Shown piece after piece: positions 27,266 to 36,804 of a stretch of 64,000 bases of DNA; the first letter of the stretch is position 1, and every line of letters starts with the position of its first letter. The notes beneath the pieces were generated by a model. It had not been told where the DNA came from and did no database searches. It saw nothing but the letters and a program-made list of their open reading frames with translations. Position numbers and translations under genes: made by a program. This DNA comes from Candidatus Bathyarchaeota archaeon (GTDB taxonomy: Archaea; Thermoproteota; Bathyarchaeia; Bathyarchaeales; Bathycorpusculaceae), in NCBI GenBank assembly GCA_018396705.1, contig JAGTQZ010000002.1, forward strand, positions 124,001-188,000. Direction: 5' to 3'.

Positions 27266-27703
27266 TTATTCATCGGCTTCACCTATCACTTGAATTATCA
27301 CTGTTCTTCTTCTTGGGTGCACGTCTGTTTCCACAAACAAGAGAGACTGCCAAGTCCCAAACTCTATTCTACCGTTTATGACCGGTAAGGTCTTGTCTGG
27401 GGGTAATAGAACAGACCTTAAGTGAGAATGAGCATTTGAAGGGTGCATATAACTGACATTTTTTGGGACTACTTTTTCAAGTAACGCTTTGATATCATTT
27501 AGTAGGCCATACTCGCTTTCAGTTAGAATGAGAATTCCAGTTGCATGAGGAGCGAAAACGTGGACTATGCCGTTTTTTATGCCTGAGCGTGAAACCACTT
27601 CTTGAACCTTATCGGTTAGGTCTACAAATTCTATTTCGCCTTTTGTGGAAAAAGTGTAAGCGGTATTGTAAACCTTAAAGCCAGCCAAATTTTTCACCAC
27701 CAT
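27266..27703 (-). CDS. YjbQ/UPF0047 family protein
   Basis: A 145-residue single-domain protein with the family signature: VHVFAPHATGILILTESEYG and later HSHLRSVLLPPDKTLPVING followed by GTWQSLLFVETDVHPRRRTV. Conserved histidines cluster at one site. E. coli YjbQ has thiamin-phosphate synthase side activity; the true role is unsettled. The ATG at 27703 is preferred to the TTG at 27709. Its start overlaps the end of a decayed acetyltransferase gene upstream. Confidence 0.92.
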   Translation of the reverse strand: MVVKNLAGFKVYNTAYTFSTKGEIEFVDLTDKVQEVVSRSGIKNGIVHVFAPHATGILILTESEYGLLNDIKALLEKVVPKNVSYMHPSNAHSHLRSVLLPPDKTLPVINGRIEFGTWQSLLFVETDVHPRRRTVIIQVIGEADE

Positions 27704-28118
27704 TTTCAAGCACTTTTGCCATTATGATTTCGTCTATGTAGGCGTCATCTTTGAAAAATCTTTTGGAATTAACCCTTCCAGTTTCCACAAACCCATTTTC
27801 TTGTAAAGTTTTATGGCAAGCATGTTGTTGGCGAAAACAGATAGCACTAAAAATTTTAAGCTATTTTTCTCGCATGCTGTTCTAGCATTTTCATCATTTC
27901 AGTGCCAATATCAATGTTTCTAAAGCCCTTCTTGACGGCTATTCCTCTTATTATTTCTGAGTGGCTATCGAATGGCCCAGCCACTTCAGCAGCCACGCAG
28001 AAGATTTCGCCCTTTTCTATACATTTAAAAACGTTTGAAAGCCAGTTAATAAAGTTCAGCAATCGTCCGAACCCTCCCACTTAAAGGGTTCTAAGAATCA
28101 CTCTTTGATTATATCCAT
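27675..28118 (-). pseudogene. GNAT-family N-acetyltransferase, broken by several frameshifts
   Basis: Reading pieces in three frames gives a RimI-like protein: VILRT, then LLNFINWLSNVFKC, CVAAEVAGPFDSHSEII, then the acetyl-CoA region RGIAVKKGFRNIDIGTEMM, KFLVLSVFANNMLAIKLYKK and MGFVETGRV ending IDEIIMAKVLENG. Frame changes are needed near 28095-28110, at 27860 (a missing base in GC/GGC) and at 27792 (GGG where GGGG fits). Either the gene is dead or the assembly lost bases in short runs. It overlaps the yjbQ start, so both may once have been one operon. Confidence 0.75.
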
Positions 28119-28215
28119 GCAACAAACTCCCGAATAACCTCTCTAGTTTTCATAAGCTTGAATAAACGTTAAAACTGCATAAATTTTCTCTCTGAAGACA
28201 AAAACTGTGAGTTTT

Positions 28216-28234
28216 GTTGATGCTTTTGTATACA
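28216..28234 (+). repeat. Repeat copy 2, left arm of a 19-bp inverted repeat
   Basis: GTTGATGCTTTTGTATACA; its exact reverse complement is at 28476-28494. The pair bounds a 279-bp segment with no gene, which is the shape of a miniature inverted-repeat element. No target duplication is evident. Confidence 0.7.
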
Positions 28235-28475
28235 ACCTCTGCTCTCTGAAAGCTGGTGACACGTTTAACTTTAAAGTAATACCAAAATAACCAAGATCAC
28301 CAAAAAGTAAAATAAAAATCCAGAGAACTTAAAAATATTAACTGTTTAGCCTACACTAGAGAAGATAACTTGCAACATTCACGGAAGATAGGTATGAAAA
28401 AAGCCTTTTTATGCATTCATTTTTGACTGCTAAAAAGGTGGTGAAGCCTTGACAGACAACAAAATGATTTTGGCG

Positions 28476-28494
28476 TGTATACAAAAGCATCAAC
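28476..28494 (-). repeat. Repeat copy 3, right arm of the inverted repeat
   Basis: Exact reverse complement of the copy at 28216-28234. Confidence 0.7.
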
Positions 28495-29059
28495 CAGTGT
28501 TCTATACACTTTCTCTCGTATGTTCTCTCATCTAATTGTCTCTAGCTATTCCAGACTGTTGGTGGTGACTTACATTCTGGCATTCTTGAAGCCACTCGTT
28601 TTTAGTGGACAAATGCTTCCTAATGACTCGAAGTTTCTTCGAATATGCACCCTTTCGGTTTGGTATGGAGATTTTTGTCGGTTTCTTTAGGAAGCACCAA
28701 TCAAGTCCATGCCTCACCTCTGAAGGCTGAACCGAAAGTCATTTTAAGGGCTTCTTTTGGCGTTTCAGCCTTTTTAAGAGGTTTTCCATCTTACGCTTTT
28801 CTATTGCAAACAGCCTGTAAACGTTGTCAACTTCTTCCATAAGCCTTCGACGCATTTTTTGATTTTTCTAGTTGAATGAACCTTTTTTCAAACTTTTTAT
28901 TAAAAAATGGGTTTTTCGGTCATCGAAACTAGACTTATTGTTTTTCCGTTTCTTCTATATTGCGGTTTCTGAAATAACCCTATAATTAGTCGCAAGAGCA
29001 TTGGCACGTGAGGGACGAAGGAAGAACTGAAGGAGAAAGAGTATAAAGGGTGTTAATGC

Positions 29060-31303
29060 TTGTCTGTTGACTATTTCGGAAATGGAGTAGAAGTCCTAGA
29101 ACGTACAGTTAACGGCAAAAAAGTTAAAGTGAAATGGAATTGGGGAACCTTCAAAAGCACTGAAGGCTTCCCAGTGGATGACAACTTAATAAATTGGGTT
29201 ATTGGACAGGATCAAGCTCTCAAAGAATGTTTTCTCTGCCTAGACGAGTGGGTTCATAAGCTTAAATGGTTAGAGAAAACAAAATGGTATGAAAGTTGGA
29301 GTAGCCCAGACAAGCCTAAACCTTCAGCTAAAACCATCATAAGCCCCGGACCATACCTTCTACTTTTGGGAGACCCTGGAACCGGCAAGTCGCTTATTGG
29401 AAGAGCATTAGCTGAAAAACTGACTCAGATTTATCGGGAAAAAGGCATAAAGCTTTTTGACGTTCTATGTTGGAAAAACCCTCTACTGCCAAGTCAGCCT
29501 AGAATTTCAATTCATGGAGCTGGAGAAGGAAAGAAAATTCTTCAAAGGGAGCAACTTAAGGAGCTTAAAAGGAAATTTGTTACAAAAGTGGGATTGAAAG
29601 CGTTACAAATATTCCTCATTCTTATGGGTTTGTTTTTGATGTGTTTAGGCTTCTACTTCATGTATCAGGCTTGGCAGACCTGGAACGCAAATCCCATATA
29701 CGCAAATGAGCCTCTTCAAGAATATTATGATCATAACTTTACAAGCTATTTCATAGAAAGACTCATCAGCTTTGTTCCTCTAACATTCATTCCAGGCGGT
29801 AGCCTAATTTTCTTCGGAGTTTTTATTTGGTGGTTCTCCAGGATTGGCGGCGTGGGAACATTAAAAGGTATCGGAGGAGCACAACAAAGCGACATACCAA
29901 AACTTATAGTGGACAACAGTTCTGGACGTGCACCTTTCGTTGACGCAACAGGCCACAGGAGCGCGCAACTCTTTGGTTCAATAGCTTGGGACCCCTATCA
30001 AACCGGCGGGCTAGGCACACCGGAGCATCAGCGAGTTACAGCTGGAGACGTTCACAGAGCATCGCTTGGCATATTGTATATTGATGAGATAAAGAACCTT
30101 GACCCCGAAGAAGCCATAACGCTTCTCACGGTACTTGAGGACGGACAGTTGCCAATAACCCTTAGGGGACGGTGGCACGGGGGAGACACGGCGGCCATGG
30201 CAGTTTCCACGGAACCTGTCCCGGCCATAACATTTCTTGTTGGCGCTGGAAACTTTGACAGCATACACCAGATCCATCCAGCTTTGATGGATAGGATTTA
30301 TGGTTACGGCAAAGTTGTGAGAATGAACAATGATATGCCCAACACTGTGGAGAACAGACGTAAATACGTGCAGTTCATCGCCCAAGAAGTTAAGCGCTTC
30401 AACTTGATACACTTCAGCCGCGAGGCTTGTGAAGAAATAATTGAGGAGGGGCGAAGGCGCAGCAACAAGAAAGATGCCTTGACCACTCGTTTTAGACCGT
30501 TAATTTCCATAATTAAAACTGCTGCAACTCTGGCCATGAACGAAGGCTGCAAGATTGTTGAGCGGCGGCATGTTCGTGAAGCCATAGAAAATCACTGTAA
30601 AACCATTCAGAGGCAGATCTTGGAACATGAAATTAATGAGAGAGGAAAGCTTCTTGAAATAAAACCTGAGGGCGTCAAGCTTGGGCAAATATATGGTTTG
30701 GCTGTTGTTCGAGATCCATACAGCGGCGAGATGACAGGTAGTGTCCTTTGCGTAAAGGCCACTATGGTTAAGCGAAGTGAACTTCCAAGAGACTATCCCA
30801 TTAAGGGTTATTACAAGGTAACCGGTGTAGCCAAAGGACAAAGCTTCATAGCGGACAGTATAGCCAAAGTCCGCAGCGTAATCCTCCAAAAATACGGTAT
30901 AGACATAGCTCAAGACTATCTGACACATATAGACTTTGCCCAATCCTACGGTGTAGACGGTCCATCAGCTGGCGTAACAATGGCAATACTGCTATGCTCA
31001 CTTATTGAGGGTAAACCCATAAGGCAAGATGTGGCTGTTACTGGCGAAATAAACCTAGGTGTAGGTGATTCCATACTTGTGACAGCGGTTGGTGGGGTAC
31101 ACGAGAAAATTAGAGCCGCGGAGGCATGGGGATTCAAGAAGGTAGTTATTCCGAGAAAGAATTACGAGCACTCTATAGATCCTAGAGACTACAAAATTGA
31201 GGTTACGCCGGCAGCCACGCTGGACGATTATTTGAAGGAATGCCTCGTGGAAGAAGCCACAATCAAGGTTCCGATTCAAACACATCGAAAACCAAAAATT
31301 TAA
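29060..31303 (+). CDS. lonB: Archaeal membrane-bound Lon protease (LonB)
   Basis: A 747-residue AAA+ protease. Walker A GDPGTGKS is at 104-111. Two membrane helices lie at about 178-205 and 238-262, inserted in the AAA module as in all archaeal LonB. LYIDEIKNLDPEEA is Walker B with downstream sensor. The S16 protease domain has the catalytic Ser in DGPSAG and Lys in GGVHEKIRAAEAWG. It degrades unfolded and regulatory proteins at the inner face of the membrane. The chain is longer than many LonB proteins because of an 80-residue N-terminal region. The start is TTG at 29060; the nearby ATG is out of frame. Confidence 0.95.
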   Translation: MSVDYFGNGVEVLERTVNGKKVKVKWNWGTFKSTEGFPVDDNLINWVIGQDQALKECFLCLDEWVHKLKWLEKTKWYESWSSPDKPKPSAKTIISPGPYLLLLGDPGTGKSLIGRALAEKLTQIYREKGIKLFDVLCWKNPLLPSQPRISIHGAGEGKKILQREQLKELKRKFVTKVGLKALQIFLILMGLFLMCLGFYFMYQAWQTWNANPIYANEPLQEYYDHNFTSYFIERLISFVPLTFIPGGSLIFFGVFIWWFSRIGGVGTLKGIGGAQQSDIPKLIVDNSSGRAPFVDATGHRSAQLFGSIAWDPYQTGGLGTPEHQRVTAGDVHRASLGILYIDEIKNLDPEEAITLLTVLEDGQLPITLRGRWHGGDTAAMAVSTEPVPAITFLVGAGNFDSIHQIHPALMDRIYGYGKVVRMNNDMPNTVENRRKYVQFIAQEVKRFNLIHFSREACEEIIEEGRRRSNKKDALTTRFRPLISIIKTAATLAMNEGCKIVERRHVREAIENHCKTIQRQILEHEINERGKLLEIKPEGVKLGQIYGLAVVRDPYSGEMTGSVLCVKATMVKRSELPRDYPIKGYYKVTGVAKGQSFIADSIAKVRSVILQKYGIDIAQDYLTHIDFAQSYGVDGPSAGVTMAILLCSLIEGKPIRQDVAVTGEINLGVGDSILVTAVGGVHEKIRAAEAWGFKKVVIPRKNYEHSIDPRDYKIEVTPAATLDDYLKECLVEEATIKVPIQTHRKPKI

Positions 31304-31366
31304 AAGATTTAAAACACGAAACAGCTTTAACTTTGCACCTAAAATCTTAAAGTCAGTGCACTATAG

Positions 31367-31789
31367 ATGGCTAAGGAAATAGATAAAGATGCCATTCGAA
31401 AATGGCGAAAAAGAGGGTTTTACAGCGAAAATGTCCTCGTAAAATTGTTACAGAAAAACGGCTATAACGCAGTACGAATACCGGTGAGCAACCCGAGTTT
31501 AAGTCCGCTGCCAGACGTGGTTGCAAGAAAAGGCAACCATGTCTACGCCTTCGAAGTTAAAAACGCTGGCTACTACGCGTATTTCCCAAGGCAGCAAATA
31601 GAGAAGCTCTTTAGGTTTCTTGAAGAGCTCATTCCGTTGGATAATCAATTTAAGCATGCTGTGGTCGCCGCCCATCTCGGTAAAAAATGGATTTTTAAGG
31701 AGATAAGCTGGAAAGACTGGAATAACGGAAAGCTTCCAGAAAAAGTTAGAATCCTAAAAAGAGATAGGGGAAACTTTAAAATAGGATAA
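31367..31789 (+). CDS. hjc: Archaeal Holliday junction resolvase Hjc
   Basis: A 140-residue nuclease of the archaeal Hjc family. The catalytic residues are present: Glu in the N-terminal helix (FYSENVLVKLLQKNGYN), LPDVVARKG and AFEVKNAG, the PD-(D/E)xK core. It resolves four-way DNA junctions as a dimer. It begins 63 bp after lonB and precedes the L35Ae gene by about 80 bp on the same strand. Confidence 0.92.
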   Translation: MAKEIDKDAIRKWRKRGFYSENVLVKLLQKNGYNAVRIPVSNPSLSPLPDVVARKGNHVYAFEVKNAGYYAYFPRQQIEKLFRFLEELIPLDNQFKHAVVAAHLGKKWIFKEISWKDWNNGKLPEKVRILKRDRGNFKIG

Positions 31790-31867
31790 TTGAGGCGTTC
31801 GAACAAACGAAACAGATAAAATTCCCTTTCCTTGAATTTTCAAAATAAAATAGAGAGGCGAGTACCT

Positions 31868-32134
31868 ATGTCGCAGGTTCAAGGTATAATCATCAACTAC
31901 AGAGTAGGACCAAAAACACAAAGGTCAAAAGAATGCATCATCCAATTTCCACACATTAATTCAGTTTCCGAAGCCAGCAGACTAATCGGACGCAAAATAG
32001 CATGGAAAAACGACAAGAACAAAATAGTAGGCAAAATCATAGGACTACACGGCAAAAAAGGGCTTGTAAGAGCTAGATTCAGAAAAGGTTTGCCCGGGCA
32101 AGCCTTAGGAACAACCGTTGAACTGGTTGGGTAA
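31868..32134 (+). CDS. rpl35ae: 50S ribosomal protein L35Ae
   Basis: An 88-residue protein with the family core: GIIINYRVGPKTQRSKECII, GRKIAWKNDKNKIVGKII, HGKKGLVRARFRKGLPGQAL and a GTTVELV end. The ATG at 31868 with AGAGAGGCGAG upstream is preferred to 31832, since archaeal L35Ae begins close to the first beta strand. It is the last gene of a plus-strand run from lonB. Confidence 0.93.
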   Translation: MSQVQGIIINYRVGPKTQRSKECIIQFPHINSVSEASRLIGRKIAWKNDKNKIVGKIIGLHGKKGLVRARFRKGLPGQALGTTVELVG

Positions 32135-32518
32135 AACTGAATTTTAAAAGGCTGGCTAAACCGTCTGACACTTCCCGTTTTTATATGCATAAAATCTTTT
32201 ACGTTAACTATGCCTTTCCCGTGAACACTTTGATGTAATTAGATTTTTGAAAAAAATTTAAAATAAACAGTTTTTATGTAAAAATGGCAGGACATGGAAG
32301 ATTTCCACTCCAAATTTGATTTTATTGATTCAATTTTTGAAGAATTAAAATGGAAATATTAAAAAATGATTAAAAAGTTTTGTTTTATAAGCTGTTTTCC
32401 TTAAAAGCTGTTACCAAAAATGCGAAAATAGCTTTACATTAAAGTCTTATCATGCTATCGCCGCTTAGGTTGTAAAGGAAACTACTTTAATAAATGGTTG
32501 CAAGCATTAAGCTAGAGT
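32135..32518. other. AT-rich geneless stretch before the hemL-like gene
   Basis: No gene is seen in these 384 bp. The sequence is mostly runs of A and T with only short frames. A TATA-like TTTTATATGC lies near 32180. Confidence 0.5.
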
Positions 32519-33830
32519 TTGGAGGGCAGGGGCACGTTTGAAGATTATATCTTGAAAACTCCAAAATCTAGAATTCTATACGAACGGGCCAGGAAGGTTC
32601 TGCCGGCAGGTGTCTCCTATGCGATAAGGCATTTTGACCCCTATCCATTTTACGTGGCTAGAGCTAAGGGGGGTAAACTTTACGATGTCGACGGAAATGA
32701 ATACGTTGATTTTTGGCTTGGACATACAACTCACATCTTAGGGCACAGTCCGCCGGCCGTTATTAAGGCGGTTAGGGAGCAGCTTGAGAAAGGAATTCAT
32801 TATGGCACTGCTCATGAGCTGGAAATAGCCCTTGCAGAGCAGGTCACCAAAATGATGCCCAGCGCTGAAATGGTGCGTTTCACAAACTCTGGAACAGAAG
32901 CGAACATGTATGCGGTTCGCCTTGCCAGAGCATATACTGGGCGCGTGAAGATTGCCAAATTTGAAGGTGGATGGCACGGGGGCTACGATGCACTCCACAA
33001 GGCGGTAAAGCCCCCATACGATTTGCCTGAATCCGCTGGTTTAACACTAGGAGCCTTAGATGACACGCTAGTCCTGCCCTTTAACGATATCGAAGGAGTT
33101 AAAGAGCGACTAAAAGGCGTAGAGGATAAAGTTGCCGCCGTAATCATAGAGCCTGTTTTAGGAGCTGGAGGAGCAATTCCAGTGGAAAAGGAATTCTTGA
33201 GGGAGTTGAGAGAATTCTGCGACCAACATGGGATACTGTTAATTGTTGATGAAGTGATTACAGGCTTTCGTTTGGCTCCCGGAGGTGTCCAACAATATTT
33301 TGGCGTCAGACCAGACCTAACAGTTCTTGGAAAAAATTTTAGGCGGGGGCTTTCCAGTAGGCGCCTTTTGCGGCCCGGTTGAAATTATGGAAAGGATTGA
33401 CCATACCCGTTATCAGAGACCCCATTACTCGTTTCACGGCGGAACTTTCACAGCAAACCCCATAACCATGACGGCGGGTTTAACAACTCTCAAAATTCTC
33501 GAAGATGGACATCTAATAAACGAGTTAAATCGTCTCGGAGACAAAATAAGACAGCAAACAGCAGACATTTTCAAAGCTAATAACATAGACGTGCAAGTCA
33601 CCGGAACAGGCTCTTTGTTTTCTGTCTATTTCACCAAAGATGAAGTCAAGAATCCTAATGCTGTCCTAAGAGCTGACATGAAAAAGCTTCTAGAGTATCA
33701 TTCAAGACTGCTGGTAAACGGCGTATTCTTCCTTCCAGGCCATTATGGCGCGTTATGCACAGCACATATGAAAGAAGACATTGAAAAGCTCTTTTCCGAA
33801 ACGGAAAGTTTTGCCAAAGCTTTAAAGTGA
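32519..33830 (+). CDS. hemL: Glutamate-1-semialdehyde 2,1-aminomutase-like enzyme, one frameshift
   Basis: PLP fold-type I protein: RARKVLPAGVSYAIRHFDPY, FTNSGTEANMYAVRLARAYT, the GGWHGGYDALHK loop, LIVDEVITGFRLAPGG and, after a frame change, GGGFPVGAFCGP and the HYSFHGGTFTANP motif. The break is inside GGAAAAAATTTT: removing one A from the run at 33331-33336 joins the two frames, restores LGKILGGG with the PLP lysine and gives 436 residues. GSAM makes 5-aminolevulinate for tetrapyrroles, but no other heme gene is near, so another class III role is possible. The TTG start at 32519 is uncertain. Confidence 0.82.
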
Positions 33831-34472
33831 TTTTCGTCGCTGTCGCTCAATGATTTCTCTACTTTTCAAGAACTGTTCGGCCCTTTTTAGGTCTACCAAA
33901 GTGTTAACGTTGAAAAATGTTTTAAGTTCAGGGTCAAATTGCTGAAGAACAAGAGTTGAAATATAGCGTATTCCATTAAGGTTTTCAATCATAGAGTGCA
34001 TGTCAAGTTTCCCAGCGTTTAAGGTTTTTTCCGCTGCATCCAATGCTAGTTTAATGTGATATGCTGCATGTAGCGGTTCGATATGGCCATCAGGCCATCG
34101 TGGAACAACCGCGCTTTTATTTATGCATATTTCAAGGAGTAATGTCAAAGTTTCTTTTAAAACCAGTGGGATGTCACATGGAAGCAGAAGCGCATACCTT
34201 CCGCAAGTTTCACTGAACCCCGCTGATGCTCCTGTCAAGGGACTTTGTATTTCACTTTTGTCGACAATAATTTTTGCATCTGATTTCAGAGCTTCAGAGA
34301 ATTTTTTCGCTTGAGCCTTAGAACTTACAACAACAATCTTTTCATCTACAACATCGTCAACCGCATTCAGTACGTAATCAACAAGGGGTTTTCCGGCCAA
34401 CATTATCAGTCCCTTGTCAGAGCCTAACCATTTGGAAAATCCTCCAGCCAATATTACCGCCGACTTATCCAA
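33822..34472 (-). CDS. mobA: Molybdenum cofactor guanylyltransferase
   Basis: A 216-residue nucleotidyltransferase starting SAVILAGGFSKWLGSDKGL, the GTP-binding loop; the usual Arg after Ser-x is Trp here. SPLTGASAGF, LLPCDIPLV and EPLHAAYH match MobA substrate motifs. It attaches GMP to molybdopterin to make the guanine dinucleotide cofactor, which both the bis-pterin oxidoreductase at 5.6 kb and possibly other enzymes need. It converges with the hemL-like gene and overlaps its end by nine bp. Confidence 0.88.
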   Translation of the reverse strand: MDKSAVILAGGFSKWLGSDKGLIMLAGKPLVDYVLNAVDDVVDEKIVVVSSKAQAKKFSEALKSDAKIIVDKSEIQSPLTGASAGFSETCGRYALLLPCDIPLVLKETLTLLLEICINKSAVVPRWPDGHIEPLHAAYHIKLALDAAEKTLNAGKLDMHSMIENLNGIRYISTLVLQQFDPELKTFFNVNTLVDLKRAEQFLKSREIIERQRRKSL

Positions 34473-34539
34473 ACTTGAAACTATCCTCGTAATTTATTGA
34501 GGTATACTGACAGCTAACGCTTCTATAAGCTTACCGCCT

Positions 34540-34870
34540 TTATCGGGATTTTGCCATGGCTGACGCTACCTCTACAATTATGAACAGGCCAATCAGCAGA
34601 AGGATTGATTGCCAAAGGGGAAGCTAGAAACCAACTATGGCCATTCCGCCGAAAATAAGGGCAGCTACTTAAATTAACAAGCCGATTTTACTTAGCTTCA
34701 GTTTAAGTCCAACTTTGGCAATGTTTAATCCTATTAGGATTATCCCCACTCCAAGGGCGATATAAGCTCTATTGGAAAGCCATAGTTTCAACTGCAATCC
34801 AGCTTAGACCGATCCAGACAAAGGATAAACCCAGGCAAGGGCCGTCAAGGCCACATTTCTATACCGTATA
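34540..34870 (-). pseudogene. Small membrane protein, dead (three in-frame stops)
   Basis: One frame reads VALTALAWVYPLSGSV, stop, AGLQLKLWLSNRAYIALGVG and IILIGLNIAKVGLKLKLSKI, then further hydrophobic stretches (ALIFGGMAIVGF and PLWQSILLLIGLFIIVEVAS) separated by a TAA and a TAG. Three or four membrane helices are clear and the frame never shifts, so nonsense changes and not indels killed it. The family is not recognised. Confidence 0.6.
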
Positions 34871-34989
34871 CATGAGTTAAAAATGGATGTAAGAGATTTT
34901 TAAGGAATTTAATGGTCTACAAAAGTTAAAAATTTAAAGGGACTCTATAATCGTTTCTGTTCGGTGATAATATTTTGAGTGGTTAAATT

Positions 34990-35309
34990 TTACTTTTTGC
35001 CAGAAGTTTTCTCGTAGGCAGCCATAGCTACCATAGCTAAGGGACACGTTACATCCTCAGGTTTTAGCAGGCTATGAGTGGGCTGAGCAAAGAGACATCC
35101 ATCAATAACACACTTGTATTTGTTTTTATCAAGTTTTTCTATCTGGAAAACTTTAACTATTCCAGCTTCAATGAACTGTCTTGCAAGGTTTTCCAAGATT
35201 TTTCGACGCTTTTTCCCTCAATAAGTTTAACATGGAGTTCCTCATCTAGCTTCCTAACCGTTTCTAGGCATTGTAAATAAAATGGTTTAGTTTTTGGATT
35301 AAAAACCAA
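34990..35309 (-). CDS. Small conserved protein of unknown function, one frameshift
   Basis: The upstream piece reads LVFNPKTKPFYLQCLETVRK and LDEELHVKLIEGK; the downstream piece reads KRRKILENLARQFIEAGIVK, VCVIDG-like KCVIDGCLFAQPTHS and DVTCPLAMVAMAAYEK. Adding one A to the run at 35210-35214 joins them into 106 residues. Three cysteines (CVIDGC, TCP) and a His could form a metal site. Either a sequencing error or a recent loss. I do not recognise the family. Confidence 0.6.
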
Positions 35310-35371
35310 AAATATTGAAATTCACAGGAGAGGACTCAAAACGCCGTCGATATCAAATTGCCGATAAGCGA

Positions 35372-36145
35372 TTAAAATTTGTCTATTTTGGCCGCCATGT
35401 CTCCTAAAATCTTTGTAAATGGATGTTCTGGCTTTTCATGAACAAAGATTATTTTGCCTTCAGCCCTCGAAATGTCACAGAAGCAGGGTATAACTCCCAA
35501 CAGAGGAACCCCGTAGGTTTCTTTCACCATTACTTGAAGCTTATCTTTTCGAGTGGTTAGAGCATCGTTATACATGACTTTGTTCAAAACGAGCTCTGTT
35601 TTCTTTTCAAAAAGGTCGTAAAGGTTCTTTAACATGCGTTTTGTTCCTTCAACATCGGAGTTGTCAAGTGTGGTGGCCACAACTACGAGGTCTGCAGCAA
35701 CTATAGCATTTATTGATGAATATTGTAGTCCAGGACTTGTGTCGAAAACTATGTAGTCGAAACCCTTAGCGTTTAAAACGGAGTTTCTAAGTGAGAGCAA
35801 TCTTCCCAAGGCGCGCATTTCCCATTTCCTATCTTTTGATGACATGTCTCTAATGGCTTCGATGGAAGGGTTAGCCAGTCCCGTGAAGAATTCGCCTTGA
35901 TTGTTGATCCTTTCACTTAGATTTATCAAAACCTTATCTATTTCGCATAGGCCGTTGAGATAGTCGTTAAGCCAATAGTCTGCTCCCTTTATATTTAGCA
36001 GTGTCGAGAGGCTCGGTGCTCTAAAATCTAAATCCATGAGGCAGACTTTTCTGCCAAGCTTGGCTAGGGATACCGCCAAATTAATTGAAAGGAGAGTTTT
36101 TCCAGTTCCACCCTTATAAGAGTGAACTGCCACTATTTTGCCCAT
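35372..36145 (-). CDS. ParA/MinD-family ATPase
   Basis: A 257-residue deviant Walker A ATPase: KGGTGKTLLSINLAVSLA at the N-terminus, CLMDLDFRAPSLSTLL (Walker A' / switch I), YIVFDTSPGLQYSSINA (Walker B) and VLNKVMYND. These proteins dimerise on ATP and position DNA or membrane cargo. It lacks an amphipathic MinD tail, so a DNA-partition or chromosome role is more likely. It follows the wHTH gene by three bp, an operon that suggests a ParA plus DNA-binding partner. Confidence 0.88.
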   Translation of the reverse strand: MGKIVAVHSYKGGTGKTLLSINLAVSLAKLGRKVCLMDLDFRAPSLSTLLNIKGADYWLNDYLNGLCEIDKVLINLSERINNQGEFFTGLANPSIEAIRDMSSKDRKWEMRALGRLLSLRNSVLNAKGFDYIVFDTSPGLQYSSINAIVAADLVVVATTLDNSDVEGTKRMLKNLYDLFEKKTELVLNKVMYNDALTTRKDKLQVMVKETYGVPLLGVIPCFCDISRAEGKIIFVHEKPEHPFTKILGDMAAKIDKF

Positions 36146-36148
36146 ATC

Positions 36149-36565
36149 TCATCCCTGCCCTTCCCTGTCTATGTAGAAATAGGCCTTCCGCCCTTTTCGC
36201 TCCTTTTTCAGGTAGCCCATAATAACAAGCTGGTTTAGGTAGGCGCTTTCCACAGCCCTTGCTCTACGGGTTTGCTGGGCAACCTCGTCGGCTGTGGCGC
36301 GGCCAAGCCTGCAAACAGTCATGGCAGTTTTCCTTAAATGATCAGGCATGGAAAGAAGCGTCATGACATCAAGTGGGGCTTCTGGACTTATCGGTTCGAA
36401 TTCTCTTTTTCCATGTTTTTGAAGCTCGATCATAATTTCCATTTTTTCGTTTAGTCGTTCAAGGTTTTCTTTGATCTTTTCCAATATTTGAAGGGGCTTT
36501 TTTCCTCCAAATGCGTCTTTGTCTGAGCTGGACAATGCTGTTTCCTCTGTTTTACGGATGTACAC
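36149..36565 (-). CDS. Winged-helix protein with coiled coil, ParA partner candidate
   Basis: A 138-residue protein. Residues 25-50 form a coiled coil (LQILEKIKENLERLNEKMEI), and residues 70-135 a winged helix with MPDHLRKTAMTVCRLGRATA, DEVAQQTRRARAVESAYLNQ and GYLKKERKGRKAYFYID. It is not ParB or SegB by sequence. Its position three bp upstream of the ParA gene on the same strand suggests it is the DNA-binding partner. The target site is unknown; the 240-bp gap upstream is the first place to look. Confidence 0.75.
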   Translation of the reverse strand: MYIRKTEETALSSSDKDAFGGKKPLQILEKIKENLERLNEKMEIMIELQKHGKREFEPISPEAPLDVMTLLSMPDHLRKTAMTVCRLGRATADEVAQQTRRARAVESAYLNQLVIMGYLKKERKGRKAYFYIDREGQG

Positions 36566-36804
36566 GTTGTATTGGGAAAAAGTGTTTATTAAGTCTTACG
36601 AAATATCTATACTGATGTGAACAGCTTCAAACCCAATTAAAACCCAAAATCCAGATGGAACATTAGTTTTAGCTGGAAACGTTCCAAACGACACTAACAA
36701 CTACCGCAAAAGCTAACGTAGAAATATCGAGAATAGAAGGATTCGAATAAGATGCACGATAATAATATTTATCACAATAAGGAAAAATTTCGGTTAGGTG
36801 TCAG

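Larger units (their letters stand above)
28119..29059. other. Long geneless region upstream of lonB with repeats
   Basis: I see no gene with recognisable homology across these 940 bp. It contains the inverted repeat pair at 28216 and 28476. A 38-codon minus-strand frame at 28739-28855 encodes a very basic helix (MRRRLMEEVDNVYRLFAIEK at the start), and a 61-codon minus-strand frame at 28532-28717 is also basic; both may be gene remnants. The last 70 bp hold the lonB leader. Confidence 0.5.

Noticed and set aside
27085-27381. 98-codon plus-strand ORF near yjbQ
   Set aside because: Its 3' third is antisense to the well supported yjbQ gene and its composition is not protein-like.
28475-28690. 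71-codon plus-strand ORF upstream of lonB
   Set aside because: It begins in the repeat arm, has no ribosome site, and shows no recognisable features.
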